A DNA stretch of 64,000 bases from Talinum fruticosum (lineage: Eukaryota; Streptophyta; Magnoliopsida; Caryophyllales; Talinaceae): contig JAITYX010000016.1 in NCBI GenBank assembly GCA_021018815.1, positions 4,975,001-5,039,000 on the forward strand, in the 5' to 3' direction. Below the pieces are notes generated by a model. It was not told the origin of the DNA, did no database searches, and saw nothing but the letters and a program-made list of their open reading frames with translations. Each line of letters starts with the position of its first letter. The first letter of the stretch is position 1. Positions 1-11,440 of this stretch are shown here, piece after piece. The position numbers and the translations under genes are program-made.

Positions 1-410
1 AAATTATTTTTTAAAAACTATGATCTAAAACCATGTGTATTTTATTTCTATAAAAAAAAACTATGGGTTAAACAAAACCATGGTTTGAAAAATCCATGTG
101 TAAGCTAAAACAATTGGCGTATATTTATTTTATTTAATTTTTATTTTGCTTAATTACTAAGTTTGCCTTTACCTTGGCTTGATTTAACTTGACTTTGACT
201 TTGGTTTGACTAATTTTATGTGACTAAATAACTTATTAAACATAATGTTGACAATTTTAATGCATGTAAATCATTCCAATGAACACATAATTCTAATTGT
301 CCTCAAAAGTATTAAGGCAAACAGAATATTTTACGACCAATTAATCACATATCTAAGTCAAATATTCATATACAAGTCAATTATTATTAGTTAAATTCTC
401 GGGTGTTACA
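1..410 (-). mobile_element. possible LTR fragment (LTR start at 410, reading leftwards)
   Basis: Read on the minus strand, an LTR-like start TGTAACACCCG begins at 410, a common opening for plant LTR retrotransposons. Just outside it (411-420) is a purine-rich GGGGAGGG stretch on the same strand, resembling a polypurine tract, so this could be a 3' LTR on the minus strand with internal sequence to the right. Positions 1-400 are AT-rich with no coding potential. The other LTR end is outside the window and no gag or pol domain is visible, so the call rests on end motifs only. Confidence 0.35.
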
Positions 411-680
411 CCCTCCCCGATCGAAGATGCAGCAAAAATTCAAAAGGTAGAGAGAGAAAGATAGTTGAAGTACCTAAATGTAGAAAATAAGGGTTCCGCA
501 AAGGTGTGCGAGTAGAATGACTTCTTGTTCGTTTGAGAGAGAGATAGAGCAAGAGCAAAACAAGAATTGTGAAAGACAGTGAGCAAGAAAAGAGCGAGAG
601 GGAGCACGAGGAACGATCAACGGAACAATAGGAGGAACGAGCGAGGGCGGAGAGGGAGCAAAACGAGGGAGACAGAGTAA
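411..680. other. noncoding stretch, purine-rich on the plus strand
   Basis: This segment is GA-rich on the plus strand (CT-rich on the minus strand) and looks like a plant 5' leader or LTR-internal sequence. The short open frames in it have no recognisable domain, and I see no gene. Confidence 0.4.
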
Positions 681-1300
681 TTGGCGACTGTTTCTATGCC
701 CGATTATCGACCCAATACCGATGTTAACGGACGACCTGCTCCGGCCAGTGGCCACAATCCCGAAAGCCAAAACTTTGTGGACAGATTGGAGAGTCGGGGT
801 AGAGTGGACTATTTGTATAATCCATATTCAAGTACCCAGTCTACATTATCTTCTTCTTCAACACAGCTTTGTCACTGGCATAAACCACCGAGGAGATTCG
901 TCAAAATTAACTTTGATGGATCCAAATCTTCTTCTTCAGCTACGGAAGGATTCGTAATCGGGAATTGGGATGGGAGATTTATTCAAGTTGGGACGTATAA
1001 TTTGGGACCAAGCATATGTTTTAGTACTTGAAGCTTCGCTATGCTCAATGGGGTTAGAGCAAGCAGTGCGAGCGAGCTTTCGATCAATTGTTTTGGAAGG
1101 AGATAATCAAATTATCATCAAGGGTATTAAGGGTGAGATACGGATACCCGGGAAATCCATACACTCATACAGGATACACGTCGTTTTATCAGGAGTTACA
1201 ACCAAGTCATTATCCAACATACATTCGGAGAGGGGAACAGGGCGGTGATTGGGTGGCCAAATGTGGACTTTGTATTCCTAATTATGTGTCTTGGATGTCG
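681..1300 (+). pseudogene. decayed RNase H-like (RVT_3) domain of LINE origin
   Basis: Successive frames encode pieces of the plant RNase H-like domain found at the C terminus of LINE-type reverse transcriptases. Around 885-1010 the frame reads PPRRFVKINFDGS, then GFVIGNWDGRFIQVG and NLGPS. After a frame change near 1020 it continues with LEASLCSMGLEQAVRAS and VLEGDNQIIIKG, with the EGD acidic motif. A third frame gives IQDTRRFIRSYNQVIIQHTF and GEGNRAV (about 1155-1243), and a fourth gives DWVAKCGL (about 1248-1275). The family order is preserved, but at least three frame changes break it. None lies in a long homopolymer, so this is genuine old decay. A short expressed RNase H-like gene is the alternative, but it would be nonfunctional. 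Confidence 0.72.
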
Positions 1301-1853
1301 ATTCCTTTCTCTTTCTCTTTTCTCTCCATTTTAATGTAGTACAACTTGGGTAGAACCCTTGAGAGAAGGGTACCTTTTAGTCGGATTACTTACCGTGTTT
1401 AAAAAAACGGACTGACTCGCTAAATACCCAATCCAAATAAGCAAGTAAATTGGCTTTACCATATTATTTTTAGCCCAACTGTTTAAGCCTAATGGACTCC
1501 CAGTCCATTGCCCAAGTCTATCCCAAATGAAGAATGGGTGGACTCATTTGGATTTAGCTAAAAAACTTAAACAACTGTGTGAGAACATAATTTTTGTTGG
1601 GTACAGTAAAATAAGATTAAAATGAAGAAGGCTAGGGCAGCTCTGAATTAGGGGTTTAATACCATACCAGAACGGAGCGGTCCAATGACCATGATAATAA
1701 TAGAAGTATGATTAATTAGCCATTGAGAAAATAACTAATAAATCAATTAGGCTACTACTAGCTAGTAATGTTAAGCAGTAATAATCCTCGTATTTAATTA
1801 AGGGCAGGTGGGGGGTTAGGCGGAAGTGGCATTAAAAGGAGGAGTGGAAAAAA

Positions 1854-2033
1854 TCAAGGGCACTTGGGGCCACCCCTCTTGGTCTTCCAGTTGCTGTAGC
1901 AAGGGCAGACCTGCTTGTTGCCGTAGACGCGCGGTGGGACACACTCGCATTTCCTACAGCATTTCTGGCAGAAGAACATGCACGGCTTGTGGTACTGCGT
2001 CTTTGAACACCTCCTTGTGCATTGCCCGTAGCA
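1854..2033 (-). CDS. GASA/snakin (gibberellin-regulated) cysteine-rich domain, last exon
   Basis: The minus-strand frame ending at the TGA at 1854-1856 encodes a complete GASA domain of about 59 residues. Its 12 cysteines have the family spacing CX3CX3CX8CX3CX2CCX2CX1CX11CX1CX12C, and it ends in GGPKCP. The segment HKPCMFFCQKCC and the YGNKQVCPCY block place it with GASA4/GASA6/snakin-2-like members, which are secreted, disulphide-rich peptides in growth and stress responses. The usual Gly after CVPP is Arg (CVPPRVYGNK). A possible acceptor (caaag) lies just before the first Cys codon; the frame is open to about 2094. I found no signal-peptide exon in the 300 bases upstream, where the oppositely oriented ankyrin gene begins. 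It is either the last exon of a gene with a long intron or a 5'-truncated copy. Confidence 0.75.
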   Translation of the reverse strand, partial: CYGQCTRRCSKTQYHKPCMFFCQKCCRKCECVPPRVYGNKQVCPCYSNWKTKRGGPKCP

Positions 2034-2385
2034 CTTTGCCCCAACCAAACCCACATTAAATTTCAATACTCTCTCTATAGTAGGCCTACTACTTTAAATA
2101 TCCACTGCACCACCACCCTTACATATTTCATAGACCTGCCCTGCCCATCTGACAACACCCCAGCCCTAGATCCTTTGGTGAAACTCAAAAGTAAATATGC
2201 CAACGACCAACTTACAGCAATTTTAATTAGCTGTACCAAACCTTGATCATATATATATATATATACATAATCTTTAATACTTGTACATATAAATATAAGA
2301 TGCGAGAGATGAATCCATAATCTCTGACCAGTTCACAAAAAATACACATATTTCTAACACTTTGATCCATCGGAGAGGGAGCAAA
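2034..2385. other. interval between GASA exon and ankyrin gene, with (AT)n tract
   Basis: There is an (AT)n microsatellite near 2249-2266. Neither a signal-peptide exon for the GASA peptide nor other coding sequence was recognised here. The interval could hold the promoter of the plus-strand ankyrin gene. Confidence 0.4.
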
Positions 2386-3742
2386 ATGAGCGTGCCCATC
2401 AAGTACTCACCGGGACTCTCCACGCTTGGCTGCCAATTCCTACGTTGTCATGGTCGACTTCTGATCAAACCCACCACCAGAATCGCCACCCTGATGCCGA
2501 GGGTTGTCCGTACTAATAGGGTTCTTAGCGTCCGCATTGATCCAGCTATGAATTCGCAGCCGCGGCAGAGGAGGCAACAAGGTGAAACCGATATTGGCAC
2601 CCACAAAGGAGGCAATAACGGAAATAGGGACACAAAACTACATTCGGCTGTGCGTTCGGGGAATCTAGGTAAGTTTGTAGCTCGATAAGACGTTAATGAT
2701 CAATGATGGTCATGAGTGTGCAAAAGAAGAGTAGTGTGCCGTTGTACAGTTCAAGTATGACAGGACATTGTTTCAAATTGAGTAGGTCATGGCTTAGGCG
2801 TCCGGTGAAAAATGCGGGACAATTCCGGATTGGACAAACCTAAAGGTCTAAGACCGAACTAACCTATGACATATAGATCCAACCTGACTCCATTCGGAGG
2901 TAGGATTAGGCTGATTGACTCTTGCCATTCATGAATTTTCTTTTCATCTATTCCATTTTTTGGCACTAAACATGCGTCAATATTAGAATGGATTGGGTCG
3001 GATCAGACTTGGTCACAATGAGGCAAACAGTTGAGTAAGCCAAGCTGGGGTCAAATTTATGGACTAGTCTAATTAGATCCATGAGCAACCCAACTTTAGT
3101 GGACCAAATATTACGATCGAGTCAACCTAAGTGACTATGATTCATCCATATTTGATCTAACTCCATCCTAGTTAGTTGTATCTCATATGAATCACAACAA
3201 TCCAATTTTTCCACAATCACATGTTTTAATTACTAAAAAGTACATAACCTACATTCATTTAATTTTGATCATATGATTCACATGTGATCACAGGAGAAGT
3301 TAGAGCCATACTCAAAAACGAGCCAAGCCTAATCGAGTCACAAGATGAACAAGGATGGACACCTCTTTCGAACGCAGCATACGAAGGTCATTGCAACATA
3401 GTTGGCTACTTGCTTAAGGAATTTCCAAAATCGATATCGAAGGCCAATGGAGATGGCTCCTTCCCCGTCCACAAAGCATGCATAGGAGGCCACATTAAGG
3501 TCTTGAAGATGTTCTCTTCCAAGTGTTTGAGCCAGGGTGACCGCCATGGGCATACTGTTCTTCATTTGGCTGCGAAAGAACCCGGCGACAGGCTCAAGCA
3601 TGTGGTCACTTATTTGATGAGCACACCTGAAGGAAGAACACTAACTAAAAGAAGGGATGAAAATGAAAGGAGTCCCTTAAGGTTGGCTATGCAAATGAAC
3701 AATCAAGGAGTGGTTGAAATCATTAACCGAAGCATGAGGTAA
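2386..3742 (+). CDS. ankyrin-repeat protein, two exons, probably 3'-truncated
   Basis: Exon 1 (ATG 2386, to 2668) ends at a GTAAGT donor in phase 1; exon 2 starts at 3294 after a CAG acceptor and runs to the TAA at 3740-3742. Joined, they give about 243 aa. The splice restores a continuous first ankyrin unit (KLHSAVRSGNLGEVRAIL). Further units include GWTPLSNAAYEGHCNIVGYL, GSFPVHKACIGGHIKVLKMF, GHTVLHLAAKEPG and SPLRLAMQMNNQGVVEII. This matches the N-terminal part of plant ACD6-type ankyrin proteins, which normally continue into a PGG domain with four membrane helices. No PGG domain follows in frame. A short hydrophobic stretch (ILPPLSIGLVFVMVAYF, about 3790-3850, another frame) may be what is left of a membrane helix. 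The first ~75 residues before the repeats look unlike the family, so Met at 2545 is an alternative start. It may be a pseudogene. Confidence 0.6.
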
Positions 3743-5300
3743 AGGAGCATACAGTCGGTGTTCTTCATGATCGATTTGTCAGGGTAAACATTGGCCATCC
3801 TTCCTCCTTTGTCCATTGGCCTTGTGTTTGTTATGGTTGCGTACTTTCAATGTGAATTCTAGAGTATGATTTTGCTGCTTCTCCAGAGCATGTGGATTCT
3901 AGAGTATGATTCTAGAGTATGATTTTGCAGCTCCTCCAGCAAAATTCATACTAGGTGTTCTGATTATTGGCTGCTTTAATAAACCAATCCTAGTGCCATA
4001 TTCCAAGTTTTAAACAGTTGAAATTATTCGTGACAACTTTTTCTTCTCAATTATACCCAACTACTGCAAAATGTCAGTATAAATATCCACAGTTGTCTCG
4101 CCATTGCTGTGTTCATAATAAACGCAGCTATTTATCTTCGAATCCGAGCCTAAACGACAGACAAGATGGAATGTCGACCACAAGAAACTCAGTGGGTGGG
4201 TGTCAATTAGTTCAACAGAAACCGACATTGTCCTTATTCGATCAAATCAGCCAGTGTTCAATACATTCATATGTAAGTCTCAACAAACAGAACAATCATT
4301 TCCATCCAAGTTTGATGGAAACCATCGACTCATAGTATAGTGTAGTATCCAAATGTAAGATGAGATTAGTGGACAAAAAAGAGCATTTTGAGCCCCTCAT
4401 CCGTGGATCCATCTCCGCGGTTGTCTGGCCGCTGCTGTTTATGCAGCTCTCCCTCTATGCATCTTCGCTCAAAGGCCACCCCATTAATTGAAACGTAGCC
4501 TATGATACAGATGCAAATCCATACTTTTCTAAGTTAAACTCCACCGTTATTCATTCATATACAAACTGTTTTCCAATAAATTAGTCCAACTTCCGTGAAT
4601 TCAAAGCAAACCCAAAATTTTAAACAACTATTTTGAACAAACCCAATTCAATTTAGGGCTTCAAACTGAAGATATAGAGAATAAAATGGAATTTAAATGT
4701 GAGATGGAATTAGTAGACAAACGGCACAATTGAGCTGCCCATCTGTGGATCCATCTCCACGGTTGTCTGGCCGCTGCTGCGTTGAAGGAAAACGCAACTA
4801 TTTGTTTATGCACCCTCGCTCAAAGGCTAACACTATTCATATTAGTGATTCCTACGATACAGGGTGCAAAACAAGATTTAAAAGAAAAATGATGAAAAAA
4901 TATACCCTGAGAGAAAAGAGAGGGAAATACCCAGAAATAACATGGATTTGTCAGCTGGTAAATCAAAGAATACCACAGAGACAGCCAAAATAGAGAGACA
5001 GAGAGGGGGGTGGGGGATACAGCTAGGTAGCCATTGAAAACATGGTTCGGTGCAGAAATTTCACTTCTGATGGAGGCGAAAGTAAAGGGGATGGAAGGTG
5101 GATTTTATACGGTGGAACCAACCCGAGTTTAGGGCTAGAGAAATTAAAACGGCTTCGATATACTAATATGTGTTTTATACTAGTTTGGGCTGAGCCTGCT
5201 ATGAAATGTGTGGTCCATTTAACCCAAGAATTATTTTTCGTGTATATGCGTATATTAACACGAGATGTTATGCTCCGAAGATATCAATGTATATTGTAGG
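3743..5300. repeat. three diverged copies of a ~340-bp unit in noncoding DNA
   Basis: A block resembling CCATCTCCGCGGTTGTCTGG, then an AACGCAACTATTT-like segment, then a CGCTCAAAGG-like segment recurs at about 4080-4150, 4405-4480 and 4748-4830, a spacing of roughly 330-345 bases. The leader AAATGTAAGATGAGATTAG at 4352 recurs as AAATGTGAGATGGAATTAG near 4696. The first copy is the most diverged. The short open frames here have no recognisable domain, so I do not call a gene. Confidence 0.55.
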
Positions 5301-6900
5301 AAAATTTTCAAAGCTTGGGTTCTTTAAGAGTTGTTTGTTTTTTTAGATTGTTTGTTTTATTTCTCAAGTTGACAATATCATGATGGATATTTGCTTTTCC
5401 GTGCAAGTATTGTCTACCTTGATCTTCAAGGTGAATTTTACAATGATTTTTGTTTGGCTTTATTCTCTCATCTTTGCCTATATAAGAAGGCTTGTGTAAT
5501 GGATTTTATGCAGAAAAAATTCAGCTTCAATACTTGCATAAAAGTATAGAAAATTCAGCCCTTGTTCTATTTATAACCCATGTACAAACACACCAAAAAT
5601 AGTTCAATCTCTTCCAATTAAATTATCCTAAACACATACACTCGTAACCTCTAATATAGACATCTTCGGACATTGATTCAAATACTCCAAGTTAATTAAT
5701 TGGGAGTTTACCCAATTGACTAACATCATGTTAATCCTAAGGAATGGCCGCCCGTGTTAAGTTTGCACCATAACTTCGACGAAATCACTTTTAGGACAAG
5801 TGGTCACAGTTTGATTATTCATTTCAATATTATTATATCTCGAAGTATTACTAACTCGTTTTTGGTGTTTTGTAGACACTAAATTATGTTTAATGATTTG
5901 TGTCAAGTAAGTAACTTGATCATAATTGTTGAGTAAAAAATATTTAATAGTTGTAATTGTTTATAATACCACTTTAACTTTAATTTCAAACAAATATTCA
6001 CTTCCAATATGTATAATTTAATACGGTTAGTAGCTTTAGGTTGTTTTATGTATTTCTAATATGCAAAGTTTGTTTATACATTATTCGCTTTGTCAAATTT
6101 TTAGGATGACTTAATTAAAGTCTAAAGGTACCTTGGTATATAATTTATAAGTCACCTTCACAGATTTTGATATAGATTATAGCAGAAAGGGAGACCAAGG
6201 GAAGAGGGTTGCACGATGTGTAATTAGAAGTGTGCAAATATGAACATATCTAAAAATTTGAACATAAATCATATGACGTGGACTAAACTTTTGGGTACCT
6301 GAACCGAATTATTTAAGGAAACTTATGTCATAGATTGTGCTAATCGATAGTTCATTACAATAAGTATATGGTAGTGGTTAAACTATCTAACTAGGTGATT
6401 TAGAAAGAAAAAAAATCCTTTTAAAAATCAAATATTACCTATTTTTCAAATTCATATTTTCTCTCCTTACTCATTCTCCATCCTCATGTGCTCTCTCTCT
6501 CTCTCTCTGTTGAAAAAATTGTGCGTCTTCATTGCATCGATAATTGCGGAAGAAATCGCCACATTCTTCATTTCTACACTTAATAACTTTGAAATCATTC
6601 AATTAAAATTTCAAAAATAAATTAAGTTAATTGAAGTAGCGCAAGGAATGACGAAAAACAAAGGGTTAGGAGAGAGAAAAGTGACGAATAAACCTTGGAG
6701 CAAATAAACTTTAAAGGTTCTATGGTTAATGCCATTGACGGAAGAGTTGAAACTTTTTGTGTTACTTGTTTTATCTCTATCATGATTGCTTCGCCACTCG
6801 ACCTTTCTCAGGTTCATTTTTCAATTCCTTGAAATTCTCCAATGCGATTTGTATTTCTAAATTTCTCGGGTTCTTTTGCTTTTTGATAAATTTGTCTTAT
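5301..6900. other. AT-rich intergenic DNA with a (CT)n microsatellite
   Basis: There is a (CT)n run at about 6491-6508. No coding exon, RNA gene or transposon end was recognised in the rest. Confidence 0.5.
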
Positions 6901-7560
6901 TTCGGGACGAATATAATATTGATGAATTTGAAATTTCTGAATTTGATGAATTTTTCGGGTTTTATGGATTATTTTGTTTAATGAACTTGTGGATGAATTT
7001 GATGAATTTGTTTAATGAATTTGATATTGATAAATTTCTCGCTCTTTGATGAATTTGATGGATATGATATTTATTTGATGAATTTGTTTAATGAATTTCT
7101 GGATGAATTTGTTTGATAAATTGTTTAATGAATTTGATGAATTTATCGGGTTCCATTTAATGAATTTGATGAATGTCTGTGGATGAATTTGCTCTTTGAT
7201 AAATTAATTTAATGAATTTCTCAGGTTTTGCGGATGAATTTGATGAATTTCTCGGGTTTTATAGATGAAATTTTTGAATTTGATGAATTTGTTATATTAA
7301 TGAATATGATATTTTTTTCGAATTTTTGATAATTTGAATATTCTATTATTAGATATGCTATTATATTAGATATGTTATTTGATGAATATGTGAATTTTAG
7401 TGATGAATATATTAATTAATAATGATGAATACTTACTAAGAATTTATCTTATATTAAGAAAAATTGCATATTTTTAGATGAATATATCAAATTTAGCGAT
7501 GAATATACTAATTATTTATTTTAAATATTTACTAATTGTTCATAAATTTATGTAGAGAAC
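6900..7560. repeat. degenerate GATGAATTT minisatellite-like tract
   Basis: The unit GATGAATTT (often TTTGATGAATTTGATGAAT) and its variants GATAAATTT and AATGAATTT recur dozens of times, interspersed with TCTCGGGTTT pieces near 6863, 6950 and 7245. The unit length varies from about 9 to 15 bases, so this is a degenerate tandem array. No open frame follows the repeat. Confidence 0.65.
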
Positions 7561-7789
7561 TAAGCAACAAAAGTTAATGCAAGTTCTTGGAGAAAAAAAG
7601 TGTTCAATATGCAAAAATAGATGGATGAATATGGACAAGTGTAGACGTATTATTAAAAATTTATCAATATTGTTGTAAAATTCATTAGTATTGTTATAAA
7701 ATTTATTAATTTATTACAAACTCATATGTAATTTATTTGATATATTTGTATATATTTTTTATATAACTGAATAAATATTTATATCGATA

Positions 7790-8165
7790 CTTTTTTTAGA
7801 AAAGTTGAAGATATATATATTTAATTCAAATATTCACCATATTATATTAAATTCATCAGTATGTATTGATAATATTGAGTCAAATGCATTAAAAAGGTAT
7901 AAATAAGTTATTAAATTTTAATTAATATTGCGTTAGTAAAAAAAAAAAGGTAGACATATGCACATAGATTCATGAGTGTTTTTTTAAGAAAAATTGAATA
8001 TATATATGTTTAATTCAAATATTTATCATATTTGTTTTAAATTCATCAATATGTACCGATAATATTGAATCAAGTGCATTGAAAAAGTATAGTTAAGTGA
8101 TTAAACTTTATTGAAAAATTCACTAAAATAAAAAAAAAGTATATATTACAAAGTTCATCAAACTT
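7790..8165. repeat. ~188-bp tandem duplication, AT-rich
   Basis: Two diverged copies begin near 7791 and 7979. Each has a T-rich lead, then AGAAAAGTTGAAGATATATA or AGAAAAATTGAATATATATA, then TTTAATTCAAATATT, then AAATTCATCA, then GATAATATTGA, then a GTGCATT or ATGCATT core in the same order. The spacing is about 188 bases and no coding content was seen. Confidence 0.6.
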
Positions 8166-8329
8166 TTGAAAAAGATCATCAGTTTAGTGTGAAAATTCAT
8201 CATATATATATTTGGGTTCAAAAGAATATACGTGGCAGTGTATTCAAATACCTAACTAGGTGCTTGAATAACCATAATAAAATTTGCGAGTTCATTGGGC
8301 TATTAGGATCGAGAATATGTACTCAACAC

Positions 8330-8472
8330 GAGACTCTTATTGACTAGTTATAAAGGGAAACAAGAGCTTCATGATTGGGAAGTTTTTGTGTCACATTGTT
8401 GTAGATAGGTTAATAAAGTTGTTGATGTGTTAGCTAATATAGGGGTTGATGTTACACGGACGGTTTACTAAA
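8330..8472 (+). pseudogene. RNase H-like (RVT_3) C-terminal relic
   Basis: One frame reads HDWEVFVSHCCR, a stop (TAG), then VNKVVDVLANIGVD. This is the characteristic end of the plant LINE-type RNase H domain (W-E-V-x-x-S-H-x-x-R-E-x-N-x-x-A-D-x-L-A-N). The in-frame stop replaces the usual Glu, and the segment has no intact upstream domain. It is a second decayed retroelement piece, separate from the one at 681-1300. Confidence 0.6.
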
Positions 8473-10310
8473 AAAATAGAAATAAAGATAGAAAAAGGAT
8501 CCAAATTGTTATCAAACAATGAACTACTATTAAATAAAGGTGATCTGAATTTCAAATAACGTTTATTTTATACTTTTGCTAGCATGAAATTTTAAGCACA
8601 TGAATAAAGATGCACTTTAGTATAAGATCTGAAAACAGATTAAATATGTGATAGGTAAACCGGCACAAAAGGGTTCAATTTGTCGAAGTGTAAGATTGCG
8701 CCGTGGGAGAAATACACTTTAACTTATGAGGCCTCCTTGATGATTTTTAATGCTTTTGCACACACCACTTGTCAAGTTCGACGTGCTAAATACAACATTT
8801 TCAAACTTAACAGTCGCCTTCAAATACAACAAGAACCAACCTCGCCCAATGTACAAAATATTAAAAAAATACAAAATTGTTATACAAAATTATATCCACA
8901 CAAATTATATTTTACGTACTGATATCATATGATGTAAAATTTTACTAACCTTTTAGAAAAGCATACACAACTTTTAGAAATAACTCGTCTTAAGCATCAA
9001 ATACACCCAAACTAATCACGATCAAGTATAGGAACTCCTTTATTTCCATGTATCACAACCACTTTTCTTCCATCCAAAACACTTTAATTCATATAAATAT
9101 TTTGTCTAATGTTCGATTTTTTCGGATTAGACAAGTCCAACCGAAAATAGAAATTAAAAAAATTTATTAAAAATTTCAAACAAGCAATTGATGACTATAT
9201 TCCTTGAGATGGTTGAAATTGGATGGCATAGGGCAGAGGTACAGTACAGGCGCGAGAAATGCGACTTTGATTTGCACAGAGAATATGGAGACTGTGTCTT
9301 CAACTGTATGCATATTTTTGGAAAATAACTACTATGATTACATATTTACAAATTAACATTTATATATTTTATTTACTAATAATATTAATTTTATCATATA
9401 TTTTTTTATGTTTAATAATTAGACCTGTTTCATCAAAAATAAAATAAAATAACTGGACTTATTCTTTATGCTGTTAAAATCAATACAGGATAAGGAGTGG
9501 CTGTTGTAATTAACATAGAATGACTAATAATATTAAACTAAAAATAATTAAAAAGTGAATAATCATAGACACATTTATAGTTATCACTTATATCTTTGTA
9601 AACTAATAATCTTAAATGTCACTCTTTTTTCTGGTGATGACATTTCTTCGTTACGGATGAATACGAGATTTACAATATTATGTTAGATAACAAATGTCAA
9701 CATCATTAAACTTAAGTTTTATTAAAATGATTTTCTGGAGGATGACTGTCGTACCAGTAAGACGTGATGTGACTATTATTATCAATAAAGAAGAGTTGTT
9801 ATTTTAAGTCAATACTTATCATTACTCGTTGTAGCTATTGAACCATATGTAACTAATGACGTTAAATATAATACATGCTTTAATTATAAAGTCACGACGT
9901 ACCATGGTTTTTGGTTATTAAAGATTCAGGATTACGTAATATAATCAATACTGCAAAAATAGGAAAAATACAATTTTATTACAAGTTTGACTAGTATATT
10001 ATTTAATTTATAGGTTACCAGAAGTTTAGAACACTGACTAAAGGAAGACTATATAATCATCAATAATTAAAATTTAAACTATAATTATTTTTGTAAAACT
10101 CAATTACTTAATTTGTATTCATTACTATGATAATGAAGATACTATGCAAAATTTTTATAACTATAAGTTGGAGTCAATGTTTTTTCCCTTGTTCTCATTT
10201 AACCAAATTTCCATTCAATTTCCAAAATTTTAAAACTTTAATTTTCAACTATAAGTTAGATTCTTGGATTATAACCGATTTGAATAAAATAAAAAAAGGG
10301 ATTCTCCCGT
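8473..10310. other. AT-rich intergenic DNA, nothing recognised
   Basis: Open frames are short and of low complexity. I see no domain, RNA gene or clear transposon ends in this interval. Confidence 0.5.
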
Positions 10311-10314
10311 AGTA

Positions 10315-11440
10315 TTTCAACTATCATAGTTAAGATGATTTTAAACCTTGGATTTTTTCCTTTAAAATCTCAGCCATTGATTAAAAATATTTAAGTTATT
10401 TTTATTTTTCCTATCTTTTCTGATTTCTTTGTACTGTGACTGCTGTCAAAATCTTTCCTAATCTGCCATGGAAATTTCTTAACTGATCAGAAATCTCTCA
10501 GCCATGGAAAATATATTTCCTTCTTTCTAGATTAATTTTATTAGGCAATTTTCTGATTTTCCTTCTTTCTAGAATCTCTTAGTCATGGAGAATATAATTT
10601 TCCTTCTTTCCACAAGTCTCTCAAAAATTTGATTAGAAATTCGTGATCAAGTGCACGGTGTGTCGGTACCTCTGATCAGAAATAGTATTGGTTTTTTATT
10701 TTTTCCGGCGAACTGAGATTGAAATTCATTTGTCATGCAAATTTTCTTCAATCTGTTAATGCACCAGTGAGGTGGTGGTGGAGTGGTGCAGGGTCGTCCG
10801 GGTGCTGCCGGTGGAAGTTTTGGTGGCACCCACACGCCATGCACTTGAGGGGTGGGGTTGGAAGGGTTGGCGGTGGGGCCGGTATGGCGGGTAGCATGCT
10901 TCGAAGCACTCATTGTAAATCACCACCGCCGCTACATCCTCCGATGTCGGCGACAGCGCGTGGTGGTTTTGGACCCTATTCGACAGAGGGGTCAGTGGGG
11001 TCTCAGTGTCCTAGTCGGGTGTTTTTGTGACGATGCTTGCGAATCTCCGACAGCGGCGGTGGTGCCGCTGGTGATGATGTCCATTGCCATGGTTGAGTGG
11101 AAGGAGGGAGAAAATGATTAGGGGGTGAAAAGATAACAATGGGGATATATATGATGAGAGAGAGGAACTTAGTGGGAGGTTATAAGTGAAAATGGGATGG
11201 AAAATTTTATTCACAGAGAGGGAGGAGATCATGGGGGAAGATGAGAGGGAGGAGATCATGAGGGAGGAAGGAGAGAGATAGGGAGAGCGGAAGGGCAGAG
11301 AGGAGGAAGGTGATTTGTTTAGAAAGAGATAATTGGGGGAAGGGAAGAAGATAGGAGAGAGAAAATTAAGTTTATTTCAGCGGTTTAGATTTATTGCTTT
11401 TAATCTATGGCTGACATTTATCAATTATAATAGTTGAATT
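10315..11440. mobile_element. candidate Mutator-like non-autonomous element with GC-rich core
   Basis: Imperfect inverted arms bound this segment. The left arm has TTCAACTATCATAGTTAAG (10316) and later TCAGCCATTGATTAAAA (10369). The right arm, read on the minus strand, has TTCAACTATTATAATTGAT and then TCAGCCATAGATTAAAA, in the same order and spacing, over about 60-80 bases. Between them is an unusually GC-rich block (about 10760-11080) followed by a purine-rich tract. Long arms with a foreign-composition core resemble MULE or Pack-MULE elements. A 9-bp target duplication was not identified, and the core frames have no recognised domain. Confidence 0.5.

Noticed and set aside
10719..11121. Two overlapping Gly/Trp-rich open frames in the GC-rich block
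   Set aside because: They lie in the GC-rich core of a probable transposon, with no domain and no splice support.
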